Shown here one piece after another: positions 7,105-15,753 of a DNA stretch of 24,417 nucleotides. The DNA is from CAZHLD01 sp964533185 (GTDB taxonomy: Bacteria; Acidobacteriota; Terriglobia; Acidiferrales; UBA7541). The DNA lies in the NCBI GenBank assembly GCA_964533185.1, contig CAZHLD010000042.1, forward strand, positions 1 to 24,417. Direction: 5' to 3'. Both the position numbers and the translations under genes were made by a program. The notes beneath the pieces are model-generated. The model saw only the letters and a program-made list of their open reading frames with translations. It did not search any database and was not told where the DNA came from. How positions within the stretch are numbered: position 1 is the stretch's first letter; each line of letters begins with the position of its first letter.

Positions 7105-8777
7105 TTTTCGACGAGGAAGGAGCCGATCACCAGGCCGTCGAGGCCGGAGCTGTAAAAGGTGCGGATGGCGTCGGTGGGGGCGCAGACGATGGGCTCGCCG
7201 CGCAGGTTGAACGACGTGTTCATCACCACCGGCACGCCGGTGCGCGCGCCGAACTCGCTAATCAGCCGCCAGTAGAGCGGGTTCACGTCCGGCTCGACGG
7301 TCTGCGGGCGCGCGCTGCCGTCCACGTGCGTCACCGACGGGATGACGCTGCGCTTTTCCGGCCGCACCTGCGCCGCGAGGATCATGAACGGCGAATCGGT
7401 GGCGCTCTCGATGTACTCGCCGGCGATTTCTTTGAGCATGGAGGGCGCGAACGGCCGCCACCACTCGCGGAATTTTACCGCGTTGTTCACCTTCGCGTTC
7501 ATCTCCGGGTCGCGCGGGTCGGCCAGGATGGAGCGACTGCCCAGCGCGCGCGGGCCGAACTCCATGCGTCCCTGGAACCAACCGAGGATTTTGCCCTGCG
7601 CGAGCAAATCGGCGGCGACGGTGGCCGGGTCGGAGAGGCGCGTGGAGCGAATCTTGTAGGTCTGGAGCGTTTTTTCGATTTCCGCGTCGCTGAACTCGAT
7701 GCCGAGGTAGGCGTGGCGCATTTTTTCGACCAGAAGGCGGCCGCCGTTCTCGACGTAAGGCGCGAGCGCTGCGCCCAGAGCGACGCCGTCGTCGGATGCT
7801 GCTGGCTGGACGAAGATTTGGTCTACGCGGCCGGTGGCGAGAATTTTTCCATTGGCCTTGGAGTTGAGCGCGACGCCGCCAGCGAGGCAAAGATTGCGGC
7901 AGCCGGTTTTCTTCACGGCGAGATCGGCGAGCGCGAGCATGGCTTCTTCGCAGGCGTCCTGCACGGCCCAGGCGATGTCTTTGTGGCGCGAGTTGATTTC
8001 ACTTTCGGGCGCGCGGCGCGGGCCGAGGCGCGGCTCGATGCCGGCGGAGAAACTATCGGCATGGCCGAGCAGCGCGGGCGCGTTGACGGTGTAGAGCTCG
8101 TGGTTCTGCTGGATGAAGTCGCCGAGCTTGATGCCGGGCCCGCCGTAGGGCGCGAGGCCCATCACTTTCCATTCGTCGCTATTGGGGACGAAGCCGAGGT
8201 ACTCGGTGAAGCCCGCGTAGAAGAGGCCGAGCGAATTCGGCCACGGCAGCGTGAGCACCGGCTCGAGGCGGCCGTTCTTGCCATGCCAGATCGAGGTCGC
8301 CTCCCACGCGCCGCGGCCGTCGAGGACGAGCACGGCGGCTTCGTCGAAACCGGAGTACGCATACGCGCTGATGGCGTGGGCGAGGTGGTGGTCCACATAG
8401 CGGAAGCGCGCGCGCACCGGCCCGAAGGCGTGCGTGAAGCGGTTGCCGCCGCCGCGCTGGTGCCACATGCTCAGGAAATGTCGCGAGGAGTTGAGCACGC
8501 CGGGGAAGCTCACCGGATGGTCGCCGGCGACAAAACATTTCAGGTCGTGCAGGTAGGTGCGGCGCGGCTCGGGCCAGCCGAAGCAGACGAAGTCCACATC
8601 GTCGGCGCGCACGCCGGCGGCTTTGAGACACGCCTGAATGGCCAGGACGGGGAAGCCGCGGTCGTGCTTGACGCGGGAGAGGCGCTCTTCGGCCAGCGCA
8701 ACTTCGAGCTTGCCGTCGCGCACCAGGCAGGCGGAGGAATCGTGCATCTGGGAATAATTGATCCCCAGCGTGATCAT
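7101..8777 (-). CDS. NodU/CmcH-family carbamoyltransferase
   Basis: These enzymes transfer a carbamoyl group from carbamoyl phosphate, through a carbamoyl-adenylate, to a hydroxyl of a sugar or antibiotic. The N-terminal Kae1-like domain shows MITLGINYSQMHDSSACLV, AEERLSRVKHDRGFP, the metal-binding DHHLAHAISAYAYSGF, LVLDGRGAWE and LAGGVALNSKANGKI. The C-terminal domain has GRMEFGPRALGSRSILADPR, WWRPFAPSML and MNTSFNLRGEPIV. The 558-residue length is typical. An upstream extension of the frame exists, but ATG at 8777 gives the canonical N-terminus and an ATGA overlap with the FkbM gene. In this glycan locus the acceptor is probably a sugar hydroxyl, as for NodU on Nod factors; the acceptor itself is unknown. 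Confidence 0.95.
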   Translation of the reverse strand: MITLGINYSQMHDSSACLVRDGKLEVALAEERLSRVKHDRGFPVLAIQACLKAAGVRADDVDFVCFGWPEPRRTYLHDLKCFVAGDHPVSFPGVLNSSRHFLSMWHQRGGGNRFTHAFGPVRARFRYVDHHLAHAISAYAYSGFDEAAVLVLDGRGAWEATSIWHGKNGRLEPVLTLPWPNSLGLFYAGFTEYLGFVPNSDEWKVMGLAPYGGPGIKLGDFIQQNHELYTVNAPALLGHADSFSAGIEPRLGPRRAPESEINSRHKDIAWAVQDACEEAMLALADLAVKKTGCRNLCLAGGVALNSKANGKILATGRVDQIFVQPAASDDGVALGAALAPYVENGGRLLVEKMRHAYLGIEFSDAEIEKTLQTYKIRSTRLSDPATVAADLLAQGKILGWFQGRMEFGPRALGSRSILADPRDPEMNAKVNNAVKFREWWRPFAPSMLKEIAGEYIESATDSPFMILAAQVRPEKRSVIPSVTHVDGSARPQTVEPDVNPLYWRLISEFGARTGVPVVMNTSFNLRGEPIVCAPTDAIRTFYSSGLDGLVIGSFLVEK

Positions 8778-9679
8778 TGGCGAAACCCCACGTGGTGCAT
8801 CGCCGCGAGCGTGGCCTGTGCCCGCTCTCGCGGCACGCCGAGCGCGTCGCTGAACTCGCCGTTCACGGCCAGCGACCACTGGCTCACGCGCGGCCAACTG
8901 AGCGAGAACAGGTCGTAGTCACTTTCCGCCAGACACTTCTTAACTTCCGCAGCCGAGCCGTCGGCATAACGCAGCAGGACGTCGTTGATCTCCACCAACA
9001 GGATGGGCCGGCAGCGCGCGAGCAGCTCCCGGGCCCCGTGAAGGATGGCCAGCTCCGCTCCCTCGGCATCAATTTTGATCGCGTGGATGGCGGAGAGGTC
9101 TTGTTTTCTTGTCCAATCGTCCAGCCGCACCGCCTGCACCGTGGTGTGTTCGCCTTTGCCCAGGTCGCGGACCGCGGTCAGCGTCCCCCAGCCCGATTCT
9201 CCCGCGAAGCTGGACCCCTCAAACCCCAGCGTGCCACCGGTCTCCCACACGGCGCAAAGATGCGCCTGAGCCCAGGAGAATTGCGCCAGGTTTTGCGTGA
9301 GCAACCCATGCAGCGCGGGGTTGGGCTCAAAGGCGTGCACCTGGCCGCTGGCTCCGACCCGGCAGGCCGCGTAGGCGGCGTGATATCCGATGTGCGCTCC
9401 GATATCCAGAAAGACATCACCCGAGCGCAGCAGTGCTTCCAGGCACCGGTGCACGTGCGGTTCGTAGCAGCCGCCCCACATCTGGCGCTGAATGCGGTCG
9501 CGCAGGTCCACCTCGAACCGCGCGCCGGGCCACGGTGAAAATGAAGCGTGGCCATTTCCCAACCGGCCGGTCAGCTTCCCGAGTGAGTCAACCAGACGTA
9601 ACTTCCCGGGAAATGGCGGTAGCGCCGAAAAGGCGGCCGCCAGCGCGGAGCCGCGTGTCGAGTTGATGGCGCTCTTCAT
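8774..9679 (-). CDS. FkbM-family SAM-dependent methyltransferase
   Basis: This 301-residue protein has the FkbM O-methyltransferase pattern. SAM motif I is FLDIGAHIGYHAAYAA (about 90-105), followed by the acidic strand VHAFEPNP (about 114-121), and later IKIDAEGAELAILHGA, the FkbM hallmark, then ILLVEIND. FkbM enzymes methylate hydroxyls of sugars and polyketides. ATG at 9679 is chosen because it overlaps the stop of the GT2 gene as ATGA and gives a normal N-terminus; the longer frame upstream is antisense to nothing and reads through the neighbouring gene. It is followed directly by the carbamoyltransferase gene, also with an ATGA overlap. The acceptor sugar is unknown. Confidence 0.92.
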   Translation of the reverse strand: MKSAINSTRGSALAAAFSALPPFPGKLRLVDSLGKLTGRLGNGHASFSPWPGARFEVDLRDRIQRQMWGGCYEPHVHRCLEALLRSGDVFLDIGAHIGYHAAYAACRVGASGQVHAFEPNPALHGLLTQNLAQFSWAQAHLCAVWETGGTLGFEGSSFAGESGWGTLTAVRDLGKGEHTTVQAVRLDDWTRKQDLSAIHAIKIDAEGAELAILHGARELLARCRPILLVEINDVLLRYADGSAAEVKKCLAESDYDLFSLSWPRVSQWSLAVNGEFSDALGVPRERAQATLAAMHHVGFRQ

Positions 9680-10892
9680 GTTGCCGCCTTGCGCGCAACC
9701 AGCGAATCGGTTGGCGTGGGCTCGCCCAGGGCGCGGCGCAAGCGGGCGAGGCCGCGGTCGGCGTACCACTGCCGGGCACGGTAGAACGTGCGAGGGGGGA
9801 GCACCAGCCCCGCCGCCAGCACCAGCGCGTGGAAGAGGCGGTAGCCGGCGGTGACGTCTTTGTACGCCAGTCGACGCGCGGTGCGCTCGACGCGAAAGGT
9901 CTCCCACGGCGCGCCGCCCTCGAGCGTTAGGCGCAGGCGCTCGGTTTCTACGCGGACCGAAGCCATCACGGCTTCCACCACATCCGGTGGGGTGCCAGCT
10001 GCGGCCAGCCGCACAGGCAGATCGCGCACGAGGCAGGCGAGCGAGCGATATTTTCGTTTCATGCGTGGTGCGTCGTGCGCGGCAAATTGATAGAGGTTGC
10101 CACTGTGCAGCCGATAGCAGGTGAGCGGCCGGTCGAGCACGACCGCGCCGCCAAGCGCGACGGCCACGGCGGCGAGGAACTCGTCGGCTTCGATGACCAT
10201 TTCTTCCGGCAGAGGCAAAACGCTGTCGAGGACGCCTTTGCGAATTGCCAGGCGGCTCGTGCCGAGGAACGAGCGCAGCTCGCGGAAGGCCACGCCCTCC
10301 TCAACCGTGCGCAGCGCGTTGCGATACGCGCGGTCGGGGACGTTGGTGAAGCGGCGTGCGCCAGCTTCGTCCACTTCGAAGAGGCCGTGGCCCACCGCGC
10401 CGACATTCGGATTCTTCTCAAAGGTTTCGACAACGACGCGGAGTTTTTCTTTCACCCACCAGTCGTCACCATCGAGGAACGCGACAATCTCGCCGTGTGC
10501 TTCGCNNNNNNNNNNNNNNNNNNNNNNNNNNNNNNNNNNNNNNNNNNNNNNNNNNNNNNNNNNNNNNNNNNNNNNNNNNNNNNNNNNNNNNNNNNNNNNN
10601 NNNNNTTCACCCACCAGTCGTCACCATCGAGGAACGCGACAATCTCGCCGTGTGCTTCGCGCACGCCCGCATTGAACGCCGAAGCCTGGCCGCCGTTCGG
10701 TTTGCGGAGGTAGCGCACGCGCGGCGTGAACTTCTGCGCCACGTGGCCCGTGCCGTCGGTTGACCCATCATCTACTACCAGCACTTCGAGATCCGACTGG
10801 GGAAAATCCTGCGCCAGGACGCTCTCGATCGCCTGCGCGATGAAGCGCTCGTGGTTGCACGTGTCGATCAGGGCAGTGACGCGCGGGGTCAT
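9676..10892 (-). CDS. GT2 family glycosyltransferase (interrupted by a false gap)
   Basis: The N-terminal GT-A domain shows VTALIDTCNHERFIAQAIES, VLVVDDGSTDGTG (nucleotide-binding DDGS), PNGGQASAFNAGV and AHGEIVAFLDGDDWW (DxD-type metal site). The C-terminal half reads ADEFLAAVAVALGGAVVLDR and PLTCYRLHSGN, usual in GT2. The gene is split by 100 N at 10506-10605, but the 55 bases on either side are identical. Collapsing gap and duplicate removes 155 bases and leaves 1062 bases, an unbroken frame of 353 codons plus stop. The apparent frameshift is therefore an assembly effect. It overlaps both neighbours as ATGA. It likely transfers a sugar from a nucleotide donor at the inner face of the membrane; specificity unknown. 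Confidence 0.92.
10506..10605. other. Assembly gap, false: flanks are identical 55-mers
   Basis: One hundred N separate two identical 55-bp copies (10451-10505 and 10606-10660), each starting TTCACCCACCAGTCG. The real sequence almost certainly contains one copy and no gap. Confidence 0.95.
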
Positions 10893-11923
10893 TGCCCGCT
10901 CCGTCGCGCCATGCAGTAGAGATACAGGCCGCGCTCGCCGCGCATCCGCAGCCACGGCAGCAGCACGAGCGCTACCGGATAAAGTGCGGCCATCTTTGCG
11001 CGCACCAGCCGCCCCGCCCAGCGGTGCCGGCCGGACGTCACGTAGCGCCGTAGCGTGGCTTCGGCCTGGCCCGCGGTCATCGCGGCGAGGTCGGCGCCGG
11101 TGGGAGCCTCTTCGCCCGCCACCGTGCCCGCGAGGCCTGTCTGAGTGGCGCTGTTGATCACTTCTGCGGCGCGCCGCAGCCTCAGAGGCTCCTCGCGCAC
11201 GGCCAGCACTTCAAACCCGTTGGCGGCGAGAAATTTGTCGAGTGCCTGCGCGTTCCAGCGCGTCAGGTGATTGGGCGGGCAGTCCACCACTTCCTGCGCT
11301 TTTCGCCAGCGGTCGCGGTTGGGCACGCTGAGAGCGATCGCGCCGCCGGGCGCGACGAGCCGGCGGATGCTTTCGAGGAACTGTCGTGGCTGCGCCTGGT
11401 GCTCGAGCACTTCGAAAAACGTGACGATATCGAACTGCTCGGCGGGGTGCTCGGCAACAAACTGCTCGAGGTCCACCGAGAACACACTCTCAAGGCCGAG
11501 CCGCTCGCGGGCGGCGCGCACGGCGTTGCGATTCATCTCAATGCCGGTGACGCTGTAGCCGGCGCGCTGCGCCGCGTGGAGGAAATTTCCCATACCGCAA
11601 CCGACGTCGAGCAGCCGCTTGCCAGCCGTTTGCGGCGGAGTGGCGAGAAAATACCGATGCCCCGGCTCGAGCGGCAGGTCGCGCGCATCGCGCTCCTGGT
11701 AGGCGAGCTCGTACCAGCCGACGCCGGGCATCTCCAGCGGGTCCCAGAACTGCAGCTCGCACGCAGGACATTCATGCAACGAATAGCGGCGAAAGCGTTC
11801 GATGCTTGTGCCGGAAACCCCTGTGCCGCAGGCCGGGCAGACCAGCGCCGCCGCTGTCGCAGCGCGTTCGGACGGGCGCGCATCGGGCAGCGCAATGGGA
11901 GAAACAGCGCGGCCGGCGCTCAT
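10889..11923 (-). CDS. Zinc-ribbon class I SAM methyltransferase
   Basis: The 344-residue protein begins with a probable zinc-binding module, Cys29-x2-Cys32 and Cys52-x2-Cys55 (CPACGTGV and HECPACELQFW). A Methyltransf_23-type domain follows, with SAM motif LLDVGCGMGNFL at about 104-115, ITFFEVLEH-like FDIVTFFEVLEH, LRRLVAPGG-like IRRLVAPGGAIALSVPN, and NHLTRW. Such enzymes are frequent in polysaccharide loci and are thought to methylate sugars; the substrate is not determined. ATG at 11923 overlaps the stop of the upstream gene as ATGA, which decides the start over a longer upstream frame rich in Ala and Arg. The C-terminus has a hydrophobic patch, ALYPVALVLLPWL, that may dock to the membrane. 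Confidence 0.9.
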   Translation of the reverse strand: MSAGRAVSPIALPDARPSERAATAAALVCPACGTGVSGTSIERFRRYSLHECPACELQFWDPLEMPGVGWYELAYQERDARDLPLEPGHRYFLATPPQTAGKRLLDVGCGMGNFLHAAQRAGYSVTGIEMNRNAVRAARERLGLESVFSVDLEQFVAEHPAEQFDIVTFFEVLEHQAQPRQFLESIRRLVAPGGAIALSVPNRDRWRKAQEVVDCPPNHLTRWNAQALDKFLAANGFEVLAVREEPLRLRRAAEVINSATQTGLAGTVAGEEAPTGADLAAMTAGQAEATLRRYVTSGRHRWAGRLVRAKMAALYPVALVLLPWLRMRGERGLYLYCMARRSGQ

Positions 11924-12834
11924 CGCGGCCTCCCGGCGAGGCGTTCGAGTTTGTCCTGGCGCAGGCCGACGCGGTGCCGCAGCGGGCGCGTGAGATTTAG
12001 CAGCCCGTGCCAGAGCGGCATCAGCCATGGGCGCGCCGCGCGCATCGCCGGCAGCAGCAGGTGACGCGGGTTCCAGCGCATGCCCTCGGCGGTCAGCCGG
12101 TGCGTCGCGTCATCAATCGTATGGAGGTTGCGCGCCGGGCCCGCCAGCGCAAAGTTGCGCTGCGCCTGCTCGTCGTTCCACACGCCCTGCACGCCCGCCG
12201 GGTGGTAGCCGTAGTCGTGGTTCTGGTGGACGGCCACAACAACGTCCGACGCGTCCACTACCGGCGCGCCGGCTGAGCGCGCCGCGCGCACCAGCCAGCG
12301 GTCCCACGCCACGCGACCAATCACCAGCGGCGGAATCTCCGGATAGAGGCCGCGCGAAAAGGCGAAGTAGTCAATCCATTCGGAGCTGCGCGGCCGGTTT
12401 GCGGTCAGAGCCTGCGTGCGCGCTCTCGCGGACCAGTCGCGCTGCGCAAAGTCGAGCGGCGCGGTGATGTCGGTGTCCCAACGCCGGCCGACCATGAGGA
12501 ACATGCGGCTCCACGCGGCCACGCGCTCGAGGGCAGCGGCGAAATCTTCGGTGAAGACGATGTCGCAGTTCACGTAACAGAGCAGCTCGTACCGGGCGAG
12601 ATCATTGGCCTGGTCGAAGATCGAGGCCAGGTATTTCGTGCCAAACTCATTGCGCTCGACCTGCGGCACGTGGCGGATGCCGAACTCGCGGGCGACTTCG
12701 GCCGCGCCCTTGTCGTCGCCAAACAGGATTACCTCGGCGTCGGCGCGGACGCGCATCCAGCTCTGGATGGCGTTGCGCTGAATGACACCGATGTGGCCGC
12801 GGAAGGGCTTGGGCGTGGAGAAAAACGTGATCAT
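11920..12834 (-). CDS. Putative GT-A-like glycosyltransferase
   Basis: This 304-residue protein looks like a nucleotide-diphospho-sugar transferase of the GT-A fold. It starts MITFFSTPKPF, has VILFGDDKGA, and then ELLCYVNCDIVFTEDF, where the NCD element sits at the usual metal-binding DxD position. Later segments include GRRWDTDI, WIDYFAFSRGLY and GRVAWDRWL. I recognise the pattern from polysaccharide loci but cannot assign a numbered GT family. It lies between an epimerase and a methyltransferase, with ATGA overlaps on both sides, so a role in assembling the same glycan is likely. No transmembrane segment is obvious. Confidence 0.72.
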   Translation of the reverse strand: MITFFSTPKPFRGHIGVIQRNAIQSWMRVRADAEVILFGDDKGAAEVAREFGIRHVPQVERNEFGTKYLASIFDQANDLARYELLCYVNCDIVFTEDFAAALERVAAWSRMFLMVGRRWDTDITAPLDFAQRDWSARARTQALTANRPRSSEWIDYFAFSRGLYPEIPPLVIGRVAWDRWLVRAARSAGAPVVDASDVVVAVHQNHDYGYHPAGVQGVWNDEQAQRNFALAGPARNLHTIDDATHRLTAEGMRWNPRHLLLPAMRAARPWLMPLWHGLLNLTRPLRHRVGLRQDKLERLAGRPR

Positions 12835-13907
12835 GCCGGCCTCACCGCGCCGCTGACCGCGCTCTGGTGCTTCATTTCGGATTCGACCATTTCCTTGAGC
12901 ATGGAGGGTAGATCGCGCGTCACCTGCCAGGCAAGGTAATCGCGCCGCAGTTTGCCGAGGTTGGAGATGTAGCAGATGTGGTCGCCGCGGCGAGGTTCGT
13001 CTTTGTAAACCCAGTGAATCTTGCGGCCGGTGAGCTCTTCGATGGCGGCAATGGCCTCCAGCACGGAGATACTGTTCTCGCGGCCGCCGCCGAGGTTATA
13101 GACCTCGCCCGGGCGCGGGGCGCGGGCGAACTCTTCGATGGCGCGGACGACGTCGAAGCTGTGCAGGTTGTCGCGCACCTGCTTGCCCTTGTACCCATAC
13201 ACGGTGTAGGTCTGGCCGGTGAAGGCGACCTTCACCAGATAATTCAGAAAGCCGTGCAGCTCGACGCCGGAGTGGCTGGGGCCGGTCAGGCAGCCGCCGC
13301 GGAAGATACCGGTGCGCAGGCCGTAGTAGCGGCCGTACTCCTGGGCCATGACGTCTGCGGCGACTTTAGAGGCGCCAAAGAGGGAATGAAGCGTGCGGTC
13401 GATGCGGCAGTCTTCGGCGATGCCGTCGCGGTCTTTTGGGTCGGCGTAGTCCCAACGGGTGGGAAGCTCGGTGAGGGGCAGCTCGTTGGGCGCGTCGCCA
13501 TAGACTTTGTTGGTGCTGAGCAGGACGAACACGGCCTCGGGCGAGTGCTGGCGCGTGGCTTCGAGCAGGTTCATCGTGCCGAGCGCGTTGACCTCGAAGT
13601 CCACCAGCGGGATGTCGCGGGCCTTGTCGTGCGAAGGCTGAGCGGCGCAGTGAACGATGAGGTCGAAGCGCCCATCGCGGAAGAGATGGAAGATGCGCTC
13701 GCGGTGGCGGATGTCTGCATCCACGTGGGCGAAATGTTTTGTCGCACCGCGCAGGCGCTCGAGGTTCCAGGTGGTGTCGCCGCCGGGACCGAAAAACTCG
13801 CGGCGCTGGTTATTGTCCACACCGGTGACGCGATGGCCCTCGCGGTCGAAGTACTCCACAGCCTCCGACCCCACCAGCCCGCTGCTCCCAGTCACCAGGA
13901 TATTCAT
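12831..13907 (-). CDS. Extended SDR epimerase, CDP-paratose 2-epimerase-like
   Basis: The 358-residue protein is an extended short-chain dehydrogenase: GxxGxxG as VTGSSGLVG at 5-13, VDNNQRREFFGPGGD after the second strand, HCAAQPSHDKA, and LLSTNKVYGDAPN with Ser131. NNQRxxFFG, STNKVYGDAPN and FRGGCLTGPSHSGVELHGFL are characteristic of the CDP-paratose/CDP-tyvelose 2-epimerase (RfbE-like) group. The active-site YxxxK motif reads FGASK (177-181), so the Tyr position carries Phe while Lys181 is kept. This may be a feature of this branch or a change of function. It would provide an unusual nucleotide sugar for the locus. Both ends overlap neighbours as ATGA. Confidence 0.85.
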   Translation of the reverse strand: MNILVTGSSGLVGSEAVEYFDREGHRVTGVDNNQRREFFGPGGDTTWNLERLRGATKHFAHVDADIRHRERIFHLFRDGRFDLIVHCAAQPSHDKARDIPLVDFEVNALGTMNLLEATRQHSPEAVFVLLSTNKVYGDAPNELPLTELPTRWDYADPKDRDGIAEDCRIDRTLHSLFGASKVAADVMAQEYGRYYGLRTGIFRGGCLTGPSHSGVELHGFLNYLVKVAFTGQTYTVYGYKGKQVRDNLHSFDVVRAIEEFARAPRPGEVYNLGGGRENSISVLEAIAAIEELTGRKIHWVYKDEPRRGDHICYISNLGKLRRDYLAWQVTRDLPSMLKEMVESEMKHQSAVSGAVRPA

Positions 13908-14647
13908 CGCCCGTTTTTCCTCAGCACGCCCACCCCGCGGATCACGCGCGCCAGCTTCGCCCCGCTTTCCTTCGCGAACTCCGGGAATGCCGGGTTCCAG
14001 AGCGCGTCGTCAGCCAGCAGCACGCCGCCTGACCGCAGATGCGGGTAGGCCGCGCGAAACTCGAAGCCCATGTGCTCGTAGGTGTGCAGGCTGTCGTGGA
14101 TGAACAGGTCAGTCTCTCCCAGCCGACGCATCAACTCCGGCAGCAACACGCGCGAATCGCCCATGTGCATCTGCCAGCGCCCCTTGAGCCACTCCGGCAC
14201 AAACCAGCCCGGCGCGCGGCCCGCTGGAAGATATTCCGGATCGCCGATCTCGATCGAATCGAGGTGGCCCTGGCCATTGCGCTCGAGCGCCAGCAGTAGG
14301 TACGCCGTGGAGACGCCATTGGCCACGCCCGTCTCGACCACGCGCTGTGGCCGCAGCGCGCGCGTGACCACGTACTGGATCAAAACTTTTTTCGCGTAAA
14401 TGTCTGCGCTGGTGAGCTTCAGCTCGTCGAAGATCCGCTGGCCTTCGGCCAAGTGCCGGGCAAACTTCGGGTCGCTGGAAGGCTCCTCGAGATAGCGGCG
14501 GATTTCGATGGCCCGCGCGCCCGTGGCAGCGGCAAGGAACCGCTCGTCGGCCAGCGTCACCTCGCGCAGGACGGCGCGCAGGGCGTAGCCGGGGTTTCGC
14601 ACGGCAAACGAGAGCCGGTTGCGCGCATTCTGGAAGAACCACCTCAC
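13904..14647 (-). CDS. Class I SAM methyltransferase, Methyltransf_24 type
   Basis: The 247-residue product has a long helical N-terminus and then the methyltransferase core: VVETGVANGVSTAYLLLALE at about 103-122 (motif I), SIEIGDPEYLPAG, then TDLFIHDSLHTYEHMGFEF and LRSGGVLLADDALWN. The DSLHTYE and DD elements are typical of Methyltransf_24, a group with metal-dependent sugar O-methyltransferases. GTG at 14647 is preferred because GGGGA lies at a good distance ahead; another GTG at 14689 would add 14 residues. It begins a run of genes joined by ATGA overlaps down to the GT4 gene. It is separated from the upstream epimerase gene by about 100 bases. Substrate unknown. Confidence 0.85.
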   Translation of the reverse strand: MRWFFQNARNRLSFAVRNPGYALRAVLREVTLADERFLAAATGARAIEIRRYLEEPSSDPKFARHLAEGQRIFDELKLTSADIYAKKVLIQYVVTRALRPQRVVETGVANGVSTAYLLLALERNGQGHLDSIEIGDPEYLPAGRAPGWFVPEWLKGRWQMHMGDSRVLLPELMRRLGETDLFIHDSLHTYEHMGFEFRAAYPHLRSGGVLLADDALWNPAFPEFAKESGAKLARVIRGVGVLRKNGR

Positions 14648-14755
14648 CGCGGGTCCCCACTTTCCGCAAGGCAGTTGGTACCGGCCCACGCAAGCAGGCC
14701 CGGATTGCTTTGAATCGAACGACTCGACCGCACCTGCCGCTGCGCCGGGCGCGGC

Positions 14756-15678
14756 TCAACGCACGACGGCGGCGCGAGTGGCTTCGGGCGTGCGCTCGGT
14801 GAGCAGACGGTCGAGCATGGCCGCCACCTGCTCGCGGTTCTTGGTCGAGAAATACCAGTCAATCGTCTTGCGCAGGCCGTCCATGAACATCACCTTCGGC
14901 TCGAACCCGAGCAGCTTTTTCCCCAACGAGTTTTCGGCCACGCGGTTCATGGGGCCGGTGGGCATCTCCGGATGCAGCTCGATTTCGGCCTTGTGGCCGG
15001 TGTAGCGAAGCACTTCGCGGACGGCGTCAATCACGCGGGTGCGCTCCATGGTGCCGAGATTGACGGCGGTGCCGTCTTCGATCACTTCGGCGGCGCGGAG
15101 GGTGCCCTCGACGATGTCGTCCACGTNNNNNNNNNNNNNNNNNNNNNNNNNNNNNNNNNNNNNNNNNNNNNNNNNNNNNNNNNNNNNNNNNNNNNNNNNN
15201 NNNNNNNNNNNNNNNNNNNNNNNNNNGGCGGCCCGGCCTTGTCTTCGGTCAGGTAGAGGATTTCCTTCGGGTCGTTCTGGATGTAGTTCGGATAGACGCA
15301 ACCCGACGAGGCGTAGACGACTTTTTCGACGCCGGCCTGATGCGCGGCGCGGAAAATGAGGGCGTCGAGAAGGAGGTTGGAAGCGCAGGCGGACTGGTGA
15401 AGGTCCACGTAGCCGCGGCCGCCGTGGTCGGCGGCAAGGTGGAAGACGACGTCCATGCCTTCGACTGAGGCGCGGGCGACGTCGGCATCGAGCAAATCGC
15501 CCTCGACCAGCTCGACGGCGCCGGTTTTCAGGTGCTCCCGCAAATTTTCGGTCTTCCCGCTGGAAAGGTTATCCACCACGCGCACGCGGGCCCCGCGTTC
15601 GATCAGGCGGTCAACCAGGGTGGAACCGATAAAAGACGCGCCACCCGTCACCAGCACCCGCCGTTTCGACCAGTTCAT
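14756..15678 (-). CDS. NAD-dependent sugar epimerase, GDP-mannose-epimerase-like (interrupted by gap)
   Basis: The N-terminal half starts MNWSKRRVLVTGGASFIGST, where the middle glycine of GxxGxxG is Ser, a variant I associate with GME-like epimerases. It continues VVDNLSSGKTENL, VFHLAADHGGRGYV and VVYASSGCVYPNY. The C-terminal half has VDDIVEGTLRAAEVI, AVNLGTMERTRVIDAV and LLGFEPKVMFMDGLRKTIDW. The 100-N gap removes the middle, including YxxxK, so catalysis cannot be checked. About 272 residues are visible against about 330-350 expected; frame arithmetic needs a gap length of 2 modulo 3, so 100 is only a placeholder. The start is decided by a strong GGAGGAAAAGCAATG. It probably makes an activated hexose for the glycan. 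Confidence 0.88.
15127..15226. other. Assembly gap, real, unknown length
   Basis: One hundred N lie inside the epimerase gene. The flanks are not duplicated, and the two half-genes are in different frames across 100 bases. Comparison with the usual family length suggests about 180-240 missing bases. Confidence 0.85.
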
Positions 15679-15753
15679 TGCTTTTCCTCCGCATCTACAA
15701 ATCGAAATGGCGATCTACTCCAAGCTTGCAACAAACCGAACTTGCACTTCCGT

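Noticed and set aside
7326..8918. Long open frames on the opposite strand of the glycan and arginine genes (also 4707-5759, 12978-14048, 16827-18434)
   Set aside because: They mirror strongly supported genes, have Arg/Ala/Gly-rich compositions without motifs, and are expected from high GC at third positions.
10451..10660. Direct repeats flanking N runs as possible target-site duplications of a mobile element
   Set aside because: The same 55-bp length at three unrelated loci and exact restoration of frames point to assembly overlaps.
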